DNA of 64,000 nt from Pseudomonadota bacterium (GTDB lineage Bacteria; Desulfobacterota; Binatia; Binatales; Binataceae), in assembly GCA_021324855.1 (NCBI GenBank), contig JAJPIG010000029.1, positions 1 through 64,000 of the forward strand, read 5' to 3'. Positions 1 through 8,220 of the stretch are shown piece after piece. The position numbers and the translations under genes were made by a program. Each line of letters starts with the position of its first letter. Position 1 is the first letter of the stretch. The notes under the pieces were generated by a model. That model was not told the origin of the DNA. It did not search any database and was given only the letters and a program-made list of their open reading frames with translations.

Positions 1-1
1 A

Positions 2-487
2 TTGCTGCCCGAGCAGGTTTGGGATGAGGCTGATATCCCAGAGCGGTGGATGTATCTGGGCAAAGCCACTGGCTCCGCCATTCCCCTGATGTGGGCGCAT
101 GCTGAATACATTAAGCTGGTCCGCTCGTTGGCTGACGGTCGGGTCTTCGATCTGATTCCGGAGGTCGTCGACCGGTTTCAAAAGCGCCGCGAGCGCCCGC
201 GAATCGAAGTCTGGAAATCCAATCGGCGGATAAAATCGATCGAGCCCGGTCGGCGGCTGAGAATTCAGGCGCCTCATCCGTTCGTGTTGCACTGGTGCTG
301 GGGCGAATGGCGCGAGGTTCACGATACGCGCTCGACGCCGACCGCGGTCGGGATCGAATACGTTGACATCGAGGTCGCTCCCGACGAGCGGGCGCCGCTA
401 AGATTCACATTTTACTGGCCCGACGGCGCGCGCTGGGAAGGGCACGACTATTCGGTCGCCGTCGTGCCGGGCAACGGTCCGGCTTAA
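2..487 (+). CDS. Glucoamylase-like GH15 glycosidase, C-terminal part
   Basis: Only the last 161 codons are present; the gene begins upstream of the window. The visible start contains LPEQVWD, the region around the general-base glutamate of the GH15 (alpha/alpha)6 barrel, followed by a helix with MWAHAEYIKL, also typical of GH15 C-termini. After the barrel (about residue 65 onward) comes a beta-rich tail of about 95 residues (WGEWREVHDT, RFTFYWPDGARWEG) that looks like an appended immunoglobulin- or carbohydrate-type domain. GH15 enzymes release glucose from alpha-glucans or trehalose; which substrate is used cannot be told from this fragment. The stop codon overlaps that of the convergent DUF4911 gene by three bases. 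Confidence 0.82.
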   Translation: MLPEQVWDEADIPERWMYLGKATGSAIPLMWAHAEYIKLVRSLADGRVFDLIPEVVDRFQKRRERPRIEVWKSNRRIKSIEPGRRLRIQAPHPFVLHWCWGEWREVHDTRSTPTAVGIEYVDIEVAPDERAPLRFTFYWPDGARWEGHDYSVAVVPGNGPA

Positions 488-765
488 CCGATTCGCCGCA
501 TCGAAAAGCGGTCGCTGACCGCTGCGAGCAGATCCATCACCTCGGTCTCCGACTCGGGACTGTAGTAGAGGCGAAGGTGATGGCGCGTCGGATCTTCCGT
601 GCGCAGCGTCGCGAGATTGTCGTAGGATTCGATAATCGCCTTGAACAATATGATCTTCGATGGCTCGATCCACAGCACCACGCTGCGCATCGCGGCCGGC
701 GTTTGCGATTCGGACGATCGATCGGCGGCGCGGAAGTTGCCGCAATCATCGGATTCGGAAGTCAT
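484..765 (-). CDS. DUF4911 domain protein
   Basis: This 93-residue protein carries the pattern KAIIESYDNLATLRTEDP followed by a RLYYSPESE stretch, which resembles the small DUF4911 family of deltaproteobacteria. Function is unknown. The first 25 residues are polar and may not be translated; an in-frame ATG at residue 26 (MRSVVLWIEPSKI) would leave the conserved core intact. It is convergent with the glucoamylase gene, sharing three bases at the stop codons, and its start lies 37 bases from that of the divergent ArsA-like gene. The family name comes from memory of the motif, so the strand and frame are surer than the label. Confidence 0.62.
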   Translation of the reverse strand: MTSESDDCGNFRAADRSSESQTPAAMRSVVLWIEPSKIILFKAIIESYDNLATLRTEDPTRHHLRLYYSPESETEVMDLLAAVSDRFSMRRIG

Positions 766-802
766 ATGGATCGTGGCTCGTACTGCGCCTAAATTCTAGG
801 CG

Positions 803-1699
803 ATGGCACTGCCGCGGCTCATCTTTGTAACCGGTAAGGGCGGCACCGGCAAGAGTACAATCGCTGCCGCGCTCGCCCTCGCTTTTGCGCAGCGCGGACG
901 ATGCCTGCTCGCCAGCCTCGACGGCCGAGCATCGGCGGCGCAGATGCTCGACTTCGGGCAGGGCGGAGAATCCGTCGCCCGGCGCACCTCCAAAGTCCCC
1001 GAGCCGCTGACGCTCGATCGTCGCACCGAACTCGAAGCCTTCATCGGACGAATCGTTCCGATGCGCGCGATCGCGAATCGGATGCTTCGCAGCCGCACCT
1101 TCGGCTATGTGACCGCGGCCGTGCCGGGTTTGGAAGCGTTTCTTCTGATGGAGAGGATGCGGACCATCGCCGGCGATGCGGCGCTCAATAACTATCATGT
1201 CGTCGCCGATGCTCCCGCGAGCGGCAATGCGCTCGAGATGCTTTCGGTAGCCGGGGGTGTGCGCGGTTTGGCGCCGCTGGGCGTCCTCAATCGAATCGCG
1301 AACGGCGTCGAAGCGCTGCTCACGGATTCGCGCCGGTTCGGCGTTCTCGTGACTGCAACCCCGGACGAGCTTAGCGTGCTCGAGGCGCTCGATATCGCGC
1401 GCCGCCTGGACGAGTTGCACATCGCGCCTATCGCAATGCTCCTGAACTGCGCCGTCGATTCGATGTTCGAAGCTTCCGAACTCGAGGCGCTGCGTAAGCT
1501 CGATGGCCATCATCAGCTTGCCGTCCGGCGGCGCGAGCTTGCCCGACGCACCGACACTGCCCGGCGTCGGTTGAAATCCGCAGGCGTCGACCTAATCGAA
1601 TTGCCGATGCTGTTCTGCGCCGAATTACACGGCCGCGAGCTTTCGAGCCTCGCGCGCCGGCTTGGCGATACGCTTTTGGCCAATGAAGCCGCTGCTTGA
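803..1699 (+). CDS. ArsA-like P-loop ATPase, first of a pair
   Basis: A deviant Walker A of the SIMIBI class, GKGGTGKST at residues 11-19, includes the signature lysine (K12) that reaches across the dimer in ArsA/Get3/MinD proteins. Unlike classical ArsA, the switch I region reads LDGRAS rather than the usual DPAH-type motif; switch II is DAPASG. At 298 residues it is a half-size ArsA, which must dimerise to work. The next gene overlaps it by 17 bases and encodes a second half-size ArsA, so the two are probably translated together and may form a heterodimer. No arsB, arsD or arsR is nearby, so arsenite export is unlikely. Similar gene pairs occur in Actinobacteria and deltaproteobacteria without an assigned role. 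Confidence 0.82.
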   Translation: MALPRLIFVTGKGGTGKSTIAAALALAFAQRGRCLLASLDGRASAAQMLDFGQGGESVARRTSKVPEPLTLDRRTELEAFIGRIVPMRAIANRMLRSRTFGYVTAAVPGLEAFLLMERMRTIAGDAALNNYHVVADAPASGNALEMLSVAGGVRGLAPLGVLNRIANGVEALLTDSRRFGVLVTATPDELSVLEALDIARRLDELHIAPIAMLLNCAVDSMFEASELEALRKLDGHHQLAVRRRELARRTDTARRRLKSAGVDLIELPMLFCAELHGRELSSLARRLGDTLLANEAAA

Positions 1700-2777
1700 G
1701 TCGATTCTCGCCAGGCGTCTCGTGATCTGCGTCGGGCCGGGCGGGGTCGGCAAGACCACTTCCAGTGCGATGTTTGGGTTGAGCGCTGCTGGAGCGGGAA
1801 GAGCCGTCGACGTGATGACGATCGATCCGGCGCCGAGGCTGCTCGATGCGCTCGGGCTCGATACGGCGTCGAACGCGCCGCAGGCGGTCGACCTTAACGG
1901 CCTCGCGGCCCGGCGTGGCGGCCGGATGCGCGCGATGCGCCTCGATCCCAAACATACGTTCGATCGGATCGTCGCAAGCTACGCGCCGTCGGCGGTTGCG
2001 CGCGATGCGATCCTCGAGAACCGCATCTATCGAAATCTTTCGGCAGCGCTCGCTGGAATCGCCGATTACATGGCGATCGAACGGCTGCTCGAATTACACG
2101 AGCAGGGCGGGGCGGACCTGATTGTGCTCGATACGCCCCCCGCCGCAGAAGCGATGGAGTTCCTCGACGCGCCGCGCCGGCTGCTCGAGTTTCTCAACTC
2201 GCGCGCGGTCACTCTGCTCGGTGCCTCCGGCAGCATGCTCCGCGGTGGCATCTCCTTGGTCGATCTCGCCGCGCGCGCCGTGCTCTCCGCCTTCGATCGG
2301 GTGACGGGCCTCCATCTGCTCCGCGATGTCCAGGGTTTCGTCCGAGGCTTCGATGGGATGTATCCCGGCTTTGCGGATCGGGCGGCCCGCGCGCAAGCGC
2401 TACTGCGCGACAAATCGTGCATCGCGATAATCGTGACCACTGCCGAACCCGGGCGGAGCGCGCAGGTGCGCTCATTCGTCGACGGCTTAACCGCGACCGG
2501 GGTAGCGATCGGCGCAGTGCTCGTGAATCGCGTCAGTCCGGCGCTGCCGCGCCCGGTCGGCGCGCGCCGCTCCGATGTTGCGTCGGCGATTCGCCGTAAG
2601 CTCGGCGCCAACTTGGCTGATTTCCGCGCGCTCAAGCGGCGTGAAGTCGGCGCGCTCGCCGCGATCCGCGAAATCGTGCCGGAGGGAGTCCCGCTGATCA
2701 TCGCCCCCGATCTCGGACACGAACCGCGGCGACTGAGCGATCTGATTGAAATCGGACGGCGGCTTAAACCGGCCTAG
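1683..2777 (+). CDS. ArsA-like P-loop ATPase, second of a pair
   Basis: The start is taken at ATG 1683, 17 bases before the upstream stop; a start at 1662 would add seven poorly supported residues. The P-loop is GPGGVGKTT (residues 18-26): the signature lysine of the family is replaced by proline (P19), whereas the catalytic K24 remains. Switch I (TIDPAPRLLDALGL) and switch II (DTPPAAEAMEFLDAP) match the ArsA-like proteins often found as adjacent pairs. The predicted protein has 364 residues. Because its partner has the signature lysine but an unusual switch I, the two could build composite active sites; this is inference. The stop overlaps that of the convergent phasin-like gene. Confidence 0.82.
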   Translation: MKPLLESILARRLVICVGPGGVGKTTSSAMFGLSAAGAGRAVDVMTIDPAPRLLDALGLDTASNAPQAVDLNGLAARRGGRMRAMRLDPKHTFDRIVASYAPSAVARDAILENRIYRNLSAALAGIADYMAIERLLELHEQGGADLIVLDTPPAAEAMEFLDAPRRLLEFLNSRAVTLLGASGSMLRGGISLVDLAARAVLSAFDRVTGLHLLRDVQGFVRGFDGMYPGFADRAARAQALLRDKSCIAIIVTTAEPGRSAQVRSFVDGLTATGVAIGAVLVNRVSPALPRPVGARRSDVASAIRRKLGANLADFRALKRREVGALAAIREIVPEGVPLIIAPDLGHEPRRLSDLIEIGRRLKPA

Positions 2778-3112
2778 TGGCGCTTGTGGGTGCTCCGCGC
2801 AGCACGCGACGGCTTGCCGGTATCGAGCAGGCGGTCGACCTTCATGCTGAGATTGGTGAACTGTGAATTGAGATGATCGAGCCGCGACTTAATCTCGCGG
2901 ATGTCGCGCTTTGACGGAATATTGACGAAATCGAGCACGGTCTCGACATTGCGGTCGAACACGTGCTTGTTGGCCGTCAACCGCTCGCCGGCGCGCCCCA
3001 GTTGCCGGCGCAGCTTCTCGCTAGCCATCACTTCGCTGAAGAAGCTCGCGATGCCATCCTCGCTGAGCGCCCGCAGCCGGTCGATTAGCGTGCGCGCTTC
3101 CTTGCGTGCCAT
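2774..3112 (-). CDS. Phasin-like coiled-coil protein
   Basis: The start MARKEAR is placed at 3112; the open frame runs further upstream, but that part crosses a divergent gene and lacks family-like sequence. The 112-residue protein is helical and charged, with a conserved core (NVETVLDFVNIPSKRDIREIKSRL) then a heptad-like segment (LDHLNSQFTNLSMKVDRLL, residues 78-96) and a basic tail. The NIPSKxDI plus C-terminal coiled-coil layout resembles polyhydroxyalkanoate granule-associated (phasin/PhaE-type) proteins. No PHA synthase lies in the window, so a storage-granule role is only a suggestion. There is no Shine-Dalgarno sequence; see the palindrome at 3121. Confidence 0.6.
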   Translation of the reverse strand: MARKEARTLIDRLRALSEDGIASFFSEVMASEKLRRQLGRAGERLTANKHVFDRNVETVLDFVNIPSKRDIREIKSRLDHLNSQFTNLSMKVDRLLDTGKPSRAARSTHKRH

Positions 3113-3120
3113 GCGTATAA

Positions 3121-3130
3121 CTATATATAG
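3121..3130. promoter_or_regulatory. AT-rich palindrome in a divergent promoter region
   Basis: The ten-base perfect palindrome CTATATATAG sits between two divergent start codons only 39 bases apart (3112 minus, 3152 plus), in otherwise GC-rich DNA. It contains TATA-type -10 candidates on both strands. On the minus strand, initiation seven or so bases after such a -10 would begin almost at the phasin-like ATG, which has no ribosome binding site. A role as shared promoter is inference. Confidence 0.4.
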
Positions 3131-3151
3131 GACCGTCCGCAGCGCCAACCA

Positions 3152-3439
3152 ATGACCACAGTTGCCGCCATCGTGAGCTACACGTCGGGCTTCGCGTTGA
3201 TGCGTTTTCGCGGCTCGCCGCTGGAAGCGATCAGCACCTCGCTCGCGATCGATGCCGCGCTCGCGCCGCTCACGGCGCTGGTCGCCGCGCGGCGCGGGCG
3301 CTCGGCCATCCTCTGGGCCGTGATTGGATTTGTCTTCGGCGCGTGGGCGCTTTTCTGGGCCTTGGTAGTGCTCTCGTTCAAGCCGGTCCGGAGCGATCCA
3401 TCCGGTCCCGGATTTCCACCCACCTCCGATGCCGCCTGA
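3152..3439 (+). CDS. Small hypothetical membrane protein
   Basis: A 95-residue protein with an amphipathic N-terminal part, a hydrophobic segment around residues 30-47 (LAIDAALAPLTALVAA), a short basic turn (RRGRS) and a strong transmembrane helix at about residues 52-75 (ILWAVIGFVFGAWALFWALVVLSF), then a proline-rich tail. I do not recognise a family. The start at 3152 is the first ATG after the divergent promoter region and has no clear Shine-Dalgarno sequence. Coding status rests on the coherent membrane pattern and on tiling neatly between two better supported genes. Confidence 0.5.
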   Translation: MTTVAAIVSYTSGFALMRFRGSPLEAISTSLAIDAALAPLTALVAARRGRSAILWAVIGFVFGAWALFWALVVLSFKPVRSDPSGPGFPPTSDAA

Positions 3440-3531
3440 CTTGGCTGATCTGGCGGAGCGCGGTTGAATCGCCGCCCTGCCGATGGCTAACGTGGTCGTT
3501 GGCGGGTGGTGATACCGCCAGGAGCCGCCGG

Positions 3532-4452
3532 ATGGCCGCCAAAGTCGAATTCGCAATTTTCTCGCCGCAGGCCGGATTGAATCTCGAGGCTCTGATCGAC
3601 CGCTGCAACGTCGTGGAGCGCCTCGGGTTCCATTCGCTATGGCTGGTCGATCACGTATTCAGCCCGCTGTATCCTGATCTCGACCATCATGAATGCCTCG
3701 CGCTGTTGAGCGCGCTCGCGGCGCGCACCGGCAGCATCCGGCTTGGCATCCTGGTGCTCTGCAATTCGTTCCGCAACCCGGCGCTGACGGCCAAGATGCT
3801 GACCACGATCGATCACTTGAGCGGCGGCCGCCTCGAGGTCGGGATCGGCGCGGGGTGGGCCGAACGCGAGTACGTCGCGTATGGCTACGATTTTCCCTCG
3901 ATGATCGAGCGGCTTCGGCGGCTCGAGGAAAGCGCGCAGATCATCAAGGCCATGTTCACCGAGGATCGGCCGAGTTTCACCGGCCGCTATTACCGGATCA
4001 GCGAGGCGATTAATAATCCGAAGCCGCTTCAGAAACCGCATCCTCCCATCACGATCGGCGGAAGCGGAGAGAAGGTGATGCTGCGGATCGTCGCCAAGTA
4101 CGCCGATCGATGGAACTGCCCGTCGGCCTATCGTGATTTCAATCATAAGATGGCGGTGCTGAAGGAGCACTGCCGCGCGGTCGGCCGCGATTTTTCGACG
4201 CTTCAAATTTCGGAACAGACCCTCATCACGCTTGGGCGCAACGAAGCCGAAGTCGAAGAGAAGTGGAAGGTCGGCCAGAAAATGAAGCCGTTCGCCTATA
4301 CCGCCGTGCGCGGCACGCCGCCGCAGATCATCGAGCAGCTTCGCGAGCGGGTCGAACGCGGCGTCAGGATGTTCGTGCTCTATTTCAGCGATCAGGCGGC
4401 GACGGCGACGCTGGAGCTGTTCGCGCGAGAGGTGATGCCTGCGTTTGCGTAA
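3532..4452 (+). CDS. LLM-class F420-dependent oxidoreductase
   Basis: The protein (306 residues) has the luciferase-like TIM-barrel signatures: an N-terminal strand (VEFAIFSPQAG), ERLGFHSLWLVDHVF, LTAKMLTTIDHLSGGRLEVGIGAGW, and a C-terminal RGTPPQIIEQLRERVERGV. This pattern is that of LLM enzymes of the TIGR03560-like type, which normally use coenzyme F420 rather than FMN. The start at 3532 is preceded by CAGGAG at 3519-3524 and begins just before the conserved domain; the upstream extension of the frame is unrelated. Substrate unknown. It overlaps the next gene (TTG start) by eight bases, suggesting coupling with the MCE lipoprotein. Confidence 0.85.
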   Translation: MAAKVEFAIFSPQAGLNLEALIDRCNVVERLGFHSLWLVDHVFSPLYPDLDHHECLALLSALAARTGSIRLGILVLCNSFRNPALTAKMLTTIDHLSGGRLEVGIGAGWAEREYVAYGYDFPSMIERLRRLEESAQIIKAMFTEDRPSFTGRYYRISEAINNPKPLQKPHPPITIGGSGEKVMLRIVAKYADRWNCPSAYRDFNHKMAVLKEHCRAVGRDFSTLQISEQTLITLGRNEAEVEEKWKVGQKMKPFAYTAVRGTPPQIIEQLRERVERGVRMFVLYFSDQAATATLELFAREVMPAFA

Positions 4453-5230
4453 TTGTTTTAAAGGTCCGATTTTCGTCGCGCTTGCGAAGGGCGCCGGCGC
4501 TGCCGCGCTGATGTTGTGCCTCGCGATGCTTTCCGGATGCGCCGCGAGCGCATCGGGCGCGTCGACGATTGGGTTCACCACTGAGCTCGATTCCACTACC
4601 GGCCTCGCGGCCGGCTCGCCGGTGACCTACGACGGGCGGACCATCGGCTCCGTCAGTGATATCGGATGGAAGCTGAACGGCGATTCAAAGGTCAGCTTCG
4701 AGGTGCAATACCCGGAGGCGCAGAACGTACATCAGGATTCGATCATGGTGTTGCATTCCGATGCGATGCCGCCGGCCCTTGACCTCTACAATCCGAGCCC
4801 TAACGGCGCGGTCGCGATGCCGGGTTCGAAGATCGACGGCGTCTCCAGCCAGCGCGAGCTTGCCGCGCTCATCGGAGCGCGCGGGTTCAGCGCCGTGACC
4901 TCCTCGTTGGTCGGCGTGGCGGGAGCGCTTGGCAGCGCGCCGGGAGCGTCGCCGCCCGCGATGACCCTCGATCAGTTGCAGCGCGAGCTTGCCGCGGTGC
5001 AGGCGCAGGCCAAGGCCAATGCCGCACCGAACACCGCCGCGACTGCCGCGCAGCTTCAAGCGCTGAACCAGCAGGTGCAAAGCCTGCAGCAGCAGATGGT
5101 CACGCTCGGGAGCAGCCCGCAGGCGCAGCAGCTTCGCGACCAGATCAATCAGCTGGCGCATACGCTGAGCACGCTGCCGGCCCCACCGCCGAGCGGGTCC
5201 GGCACACTGGTGACGCCGCGCGTCTATTGA
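4445..5230 (+). CDS. MCE/MlaD-like lipoprotein
   Basis: A signal peptide with lipobox LSGC (Cys at about residue 32) is followed by a single MCE domain (about residues 40-140; TTGLAAGSPVTYDGRTIGSVSDI is diagnostic) and a Gln/Ala-rich coiled coil (about 175-245). MCE proteins bind lipids and form hexamers in phospholipid or sterol transport across the periplasm. Here there is no MlaE permease or MlaF ATPase beside it, so it may be the orphan lipoprotein (YrbD/PqiB-like) subunit of a system encoded elsewhere. Start is TTG at 4445, overlapping the upstream stop. Confidence 0.72.
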   Translation: MRNCFKGPIFVALAKGAGAAALMLCLAMLSGCAASASGASTIGFTTELDSTTGLAAGSPVTYDGRTIGSVSDIGWKLNGDSKVSFEVQYPEAQNVHQDSIMVLHSDAMPPALDLYNPSPNGAVAMPGSKIDGVSSQRELAALIGARGFSAVTSSLVGVAGALGSAPGASPPAMTLDQLQRELAAVQAQAKANAAPNTAATAAQLQALNQQVQSLQQQMVTLGSSPQAQQLRDQINQLAHTLSTLPAPPPSGSGTLVTPRVY

Positions 5231-5312
5231 TGCCCGGGCATCACACGATGGACACGCATCGCGGCGTGGCGTATCTGATTTCGACAATCTTGCGAGCTGA
5301 CGGGAGCGTTTG

Positions 5313-6851
5313 ATGAACGGAGCGGAAAGCCTGGTTCGTACAGCTGAGGCGTGCGGGATCTCGGTATGCTTTGCGAATCCGGGAACCACCGAGATGCCGC
5401 TGGTGGCGGCGCTCGATTCCGGCCGAATCAGAACAGTGCTGGGCTTGTTCGAGGGCGTCGTCTCAGGGGCGGCGGACGGCTACGCGCGCATCAGCGATTC
5501 TCCGGCGATGACGCTGCTGCATCTTGGACCCGGCTTCGCCAACAGTATCGCGAATTTCCACAATGCCCGACGCGCGCGCTCCGCGGCGCTGAACGTCATC
5601 GGCGATCATGCGACCTGGCATCTGAAATACGATGCTCCGCTCACGTCGGACATTGTGTCGCTGGCGCGCCCCGTCTCCGGATGGATTCGCTCCGCGGCGT
5701 CGTCGCAGTCGATTGCGCGCGATACCGCCGAAGCGATCGCCGCCGCCGGCCGCTATCCAGGCCGGATCGCAACGTTGATTGCGCCGGCAAATTGTCAGTG
5801 GGATCCGGCAGAGGGTCCGGCTGCGCCGCTCGCGAGCGCATCGCCGCCCGCCGTCGCCGATGACGCCATAAGGCGTGCCGCCGCCGCGATGCGCCGCGGA
5901 ATCCCGACCGTGCTGTTCCTCGGCGGGCCGGGACTGCGCGCCCGCAGCCTCACCGCGGCGGCGCGGCTCGCCGAGAAGACCGGATGCGCGTTGATGTGCG
6001 AGACCTTTCCGGCGCGGATGGAACGCGGCGCGGGCTATCCCGCCCTCGCGCGGCTGCCATACTTTCCCGAACAAGCGCTCGAAGCGCTCGCACCGTACAA
6101 GCTGATGATCCTTGCCGGCGCTCCGCGGCCGGTCGCATTTTTCGGCTATCCCAATGCGCCCAGCGTGCTGATTCCCGAGGGTTGCGAGTCCGAGGTGCTG
6201 GCCGAGCCCGAGCAGGATGTCGCGGCCGCTCTGGAAGCGCTTGCCGACGAACTGGGCGCGCCGGCCAAGCCGAAGATCCCGGCGCATGAGCGAGCTGCGA
6301 AACCGTCCGGCCCGTTGATCCCGCCTAATATCGGCGCGGCGCTAGGCGCGTTGATTCCCGAGAACGCTATCCTGATGGATGAGGGTGCGACGACCGGCTT
6401 CTCTGCCTATCTGACTTCGGCGGGCGCGCGGCCTCATACATATCTTGCGCTGACCGGCGGCGCGATCGGTCAGGGACTTCCATGCGCGACGGGTGCGGCG
6501 GTCGCTGCTCCGGATCGCAAGGTGATCGCGCTGCAGGCCGACGGCGGCGGGATGTACACGCTCCAGGCGCTGTGGACCAACGCGCGTGAGTCGCTCGATG
6601 TCACGACCATCATCTGCAACAACCGCAGCTATCGCATTCTCCAGGTCGAGCTGGCCCGCGCCGGCATCAACGAGCCCGGTCCCAGGGCGCGTTCGCTCAC
6701 GATGCTGGATAATCCGGAAATCAACTGGGTTGCGATGGCGCGCGGGATGGGCGTGCCGGGCGTGCGCGTCAACACCGCCGACGAGCTGGTGCGCGAGCTC
6801 GAACGGGCGCTCGCCGAGCGCGGTCCGAATCTTATCGAGATGATGATGTAG
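5313..6851 (+). CDS. ThDP-dependent acetolactate synthase/MdlC-like enzyme
   Basis: A full three-domain thiamine-diphosphate enzyme of 512 residues. The N-terminal PYR domain has the activating glutamate in [17 protein letters not shown]; the C-terminal PP domain has the Mg/ThDP motif in the form [15 protein letters not shown] and ICNNRSY. The first residue of the GDG motif is Ala here, as in several MdlC-like homologues. It lacks a regulatory small subunit, so the role is more likely decarboxylation or carboligation of a 2-oxo acid than valine biosynthesis. ATG 5313 follows GGGAG by about eight bases; a TTG at 5310 is an alternative. Its 3' end overlaps the convergent HAD gene by 20 bases. 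Confidence 0.82.
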   Translation: MNGAESLVRTAEACGISVCFANPGTTEMPLVAALDSGRIRTVLGLFEGVVSGAADGYARISDSPAMTLLHLGPGFANSIANFHNARRARSAALNVIGDHATWHLKYDAPLTSDIVSLARPVSGWIRSAASSQSIARDTAEAIAAAGRYPGRIATLIAPANCQWDPAEGPAAPLASASPPAVADDAIRRAAAAMRRGIPTVLFLGGPGLRARSLTAAARLAEKTGCALMCETFPARMERGAGYPALARLPYFPEQALEALAPYKLMILAGAPRPVAFFGYPNAPSVLIPEGCESEVLAEPEQDVAAALEALADELGAPAKPKIPAHERAAKPSGPLIPPNIGAALGALIPENAILMDEGATTGFSAYLTSAGARPHTYLALTGGAIGQGLPCATGAAVAAPDRKVIALQADGGGMYTLQALWTNARESLDVTTIICNNRSYRILQVELARAGINEPGPRARSLTMLDNPEINWVAMARGMGVPGVRVNTADELVRELERALAERGPNLIEMMM

Positions 6852-7488
6852 CCGCGCGCGCGGCGGCTTCCGCAATCAGCGGCGCCAGATGCCCGGGCAA
6901 CTCGCCGATATGCGCTATGAGCTCATCGTGCGCGACACGGTCGCCGACGCCGATGAACCGGACTCCCGCGGCGGCCGCCGCCTCGCGATCGATATGGCTG
7001 TCGCCGACATAGACCGCGCGATCGGAGGCAACCCCGGCGCGCTGCAGGCATAGTTCGAGGATGTCGGGCGCGGGCTTGGGACGGACCTTGTCGCGCGCGG
7101 ATGCGACCGCATCGAAGACCTCGCTGAGTTCCAGAAACTCGATTAAGTCGGGCACGGTCGTCGAGCGGTTGGTCGCGAGACCAAGCTTGAAACGCCGCTT
7201 GAGCTCCAGCATGAACGGACGCAATGCGAAAGGCGTGCGGAGCAGGCGGAAGAAGGGCGCCGAGTCGAGACTCCGCGCAACTTCCTTCATTCTCCGGAGC
7301 TTTTCCAAATCAGCGCCGGCGCGCCGCTCGAACATTTGGATCGCGGCGTAGTAAATGCCTTCGCGCTCCTCAACCGGCGTCAGAGGCGGCTCGCCGATTT
7401 CCGCGAAGATCGCGTTGTAGTAGGCGATGTTCGCGTCGACCGAGTCGAACAGCACCCCGTCGGCGTCGAAGATGATCAGCTCAACCAT
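6832..7488 (-). CDS. HAD-superfamily phosphatase
   Basis: A 218-residue HAD hydrolase with all motifs: nucleophile and acid in [12 protein letters not shown] (D8, D10), the Thr/Ser of motif II in LATNRS, Lys of motif III near RPKPAPD, and motif [11 protein letters not shown]. The alpha-helical cap at residues 15-85 is of the C1 type seen in phosphoglycolate phosphatase and beta-phosphoglucomutase relatives. The start at 7488 begins right at motif I; the longer open frame upstream has no family similarity. It is 23 bases downstream of the VOC gene on the same strand. Substrate not predictable. Confidence 0.83.
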   Translation of the reverse strand: MVELIIFDADGVLFDSVDANIAYYNAIFAEIGEPPLTPVEEREGIYYAAIQMFERRAGADLEKLRRMKEVARSLDSAPFFRLLRTPFALRPFMLELKRRFKLGLATNRSTTVPDLIEFLELSEVFDAVASARDKVRPKPAPDILELCLQRAGVASDRAVYVGDSHIDREAAAAAGVRFIGVGDRVAHDELIAHIGELPGHLAPLIAEAAARAATSSSR

Positions 7489-7511
7489 CAGGAATGCGGA
7501 ACCCGCGCCGC

Positions 7512-8051
7512 TTACGAATCGAACGCCCTCGCGGTCTCGGCCTTCCATTCGGTCATCAGCTTGAACTCCGGATTCTTGCCGAACTCCTCGACCGTCGCGC
7601 GCAGGATTTCGTCGTCGGAAAGGCTCAAATCGAGCGGCTTCACGATCGGCTGACGGACGTACCACGGCGCGTCGCAGAAAAACTCGAGGCGGTTGTTCTC
7701 GATATCGCGATAGTAGACCGAAAACCACGAGCCATGCGTGATCGGTTCGATGTCCTTGAGCTCCGCCGCCTTGAGCTGCTTGTAGCGGCTGCGTAATTCG
7801 CCGAGCGAATCCACCCTGAAAGCGATGTGATTGATTACGCGACAATCCGGCGGACCGGTGCGCCCCGCCGCCAGTGCGAGCATGTGATGGTCGACCTCGG
7901 GGTTGAGCGTCAGAAAGCAGATATCATTGCCGCGCGCTTGGCCGGAATCCGAAAGATGGAAGCCGAGCACGCTGGTGTAGAAGTCCCGCATTTTCGGAAA
8001 GTCGTAACAGTAGAGCACGACGTGACTGATGGTTGCCTTGCCGTGTTTCAT
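7512..8051 (-). CDS. VOC-superfamily (extradiol dioxygenase-like) protein
   Basis: The start MKHGK at 8051 is fixed by AGGAGG at 8061-8066. The protein of 179 residues has two beta-alpha-beta-beta-beta modules: SHVVLYCYDFPKMRDFYTSVLGF supplies the first His, NHIAFRVDSLGELRSRY the second, and NNRLEFFCD the Glu, the complete 2-His-1-carboxylate metal site of vicinal-oxygen-chelate enzymes. The overall form resembles 2,3-dihydroxybiphenyl dioxygenase-type domains, but at this size glyoxalase/bleomycin-type or epimerase activities are equally possible. It probably forms a two-gene unit with the HAD phosphatase. Confidence 0.8.
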   Translation of the reverse strand: MKHGKATISHVVLYCYDFPKMRDFYTSVLGFHLSDSGQARGNDICFLTLNPEVDHHMLALAAGRTGPPDCRVINHIAFRVDSLGELRSRYKQLKAAELKDIEPITHGSWFSVYYRDIENNRLEFFCDAPWYVRQPIVKPLDLSLSDDEILRATVEEFGKNPEFKLMTEWKAETARAFDS

Positions 8052-8220
8052 CGAGCACGCCTCCTCGGGCAATCATTAAGAATTAACATCCGCCCGACGC
8101 GCGGCACAATCGCGCTTCAGCGTATGGTAATCACGCAGTCGATAGTCCACGACCCGGCGTTGCGCGCCGATGGTCGATCCGGCACGCTATGCCGCTGAAA
8201 AGCCCTTCGAAGACGATCAC

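Noticed and set aside
803-2777. Arsenite export pump operon
   Set aside because: ArsA-like ATPases are present, but there is no arsB, arsD, arsR or arsC, and the proteins belong to the paired ArsA-like group of unknown client.
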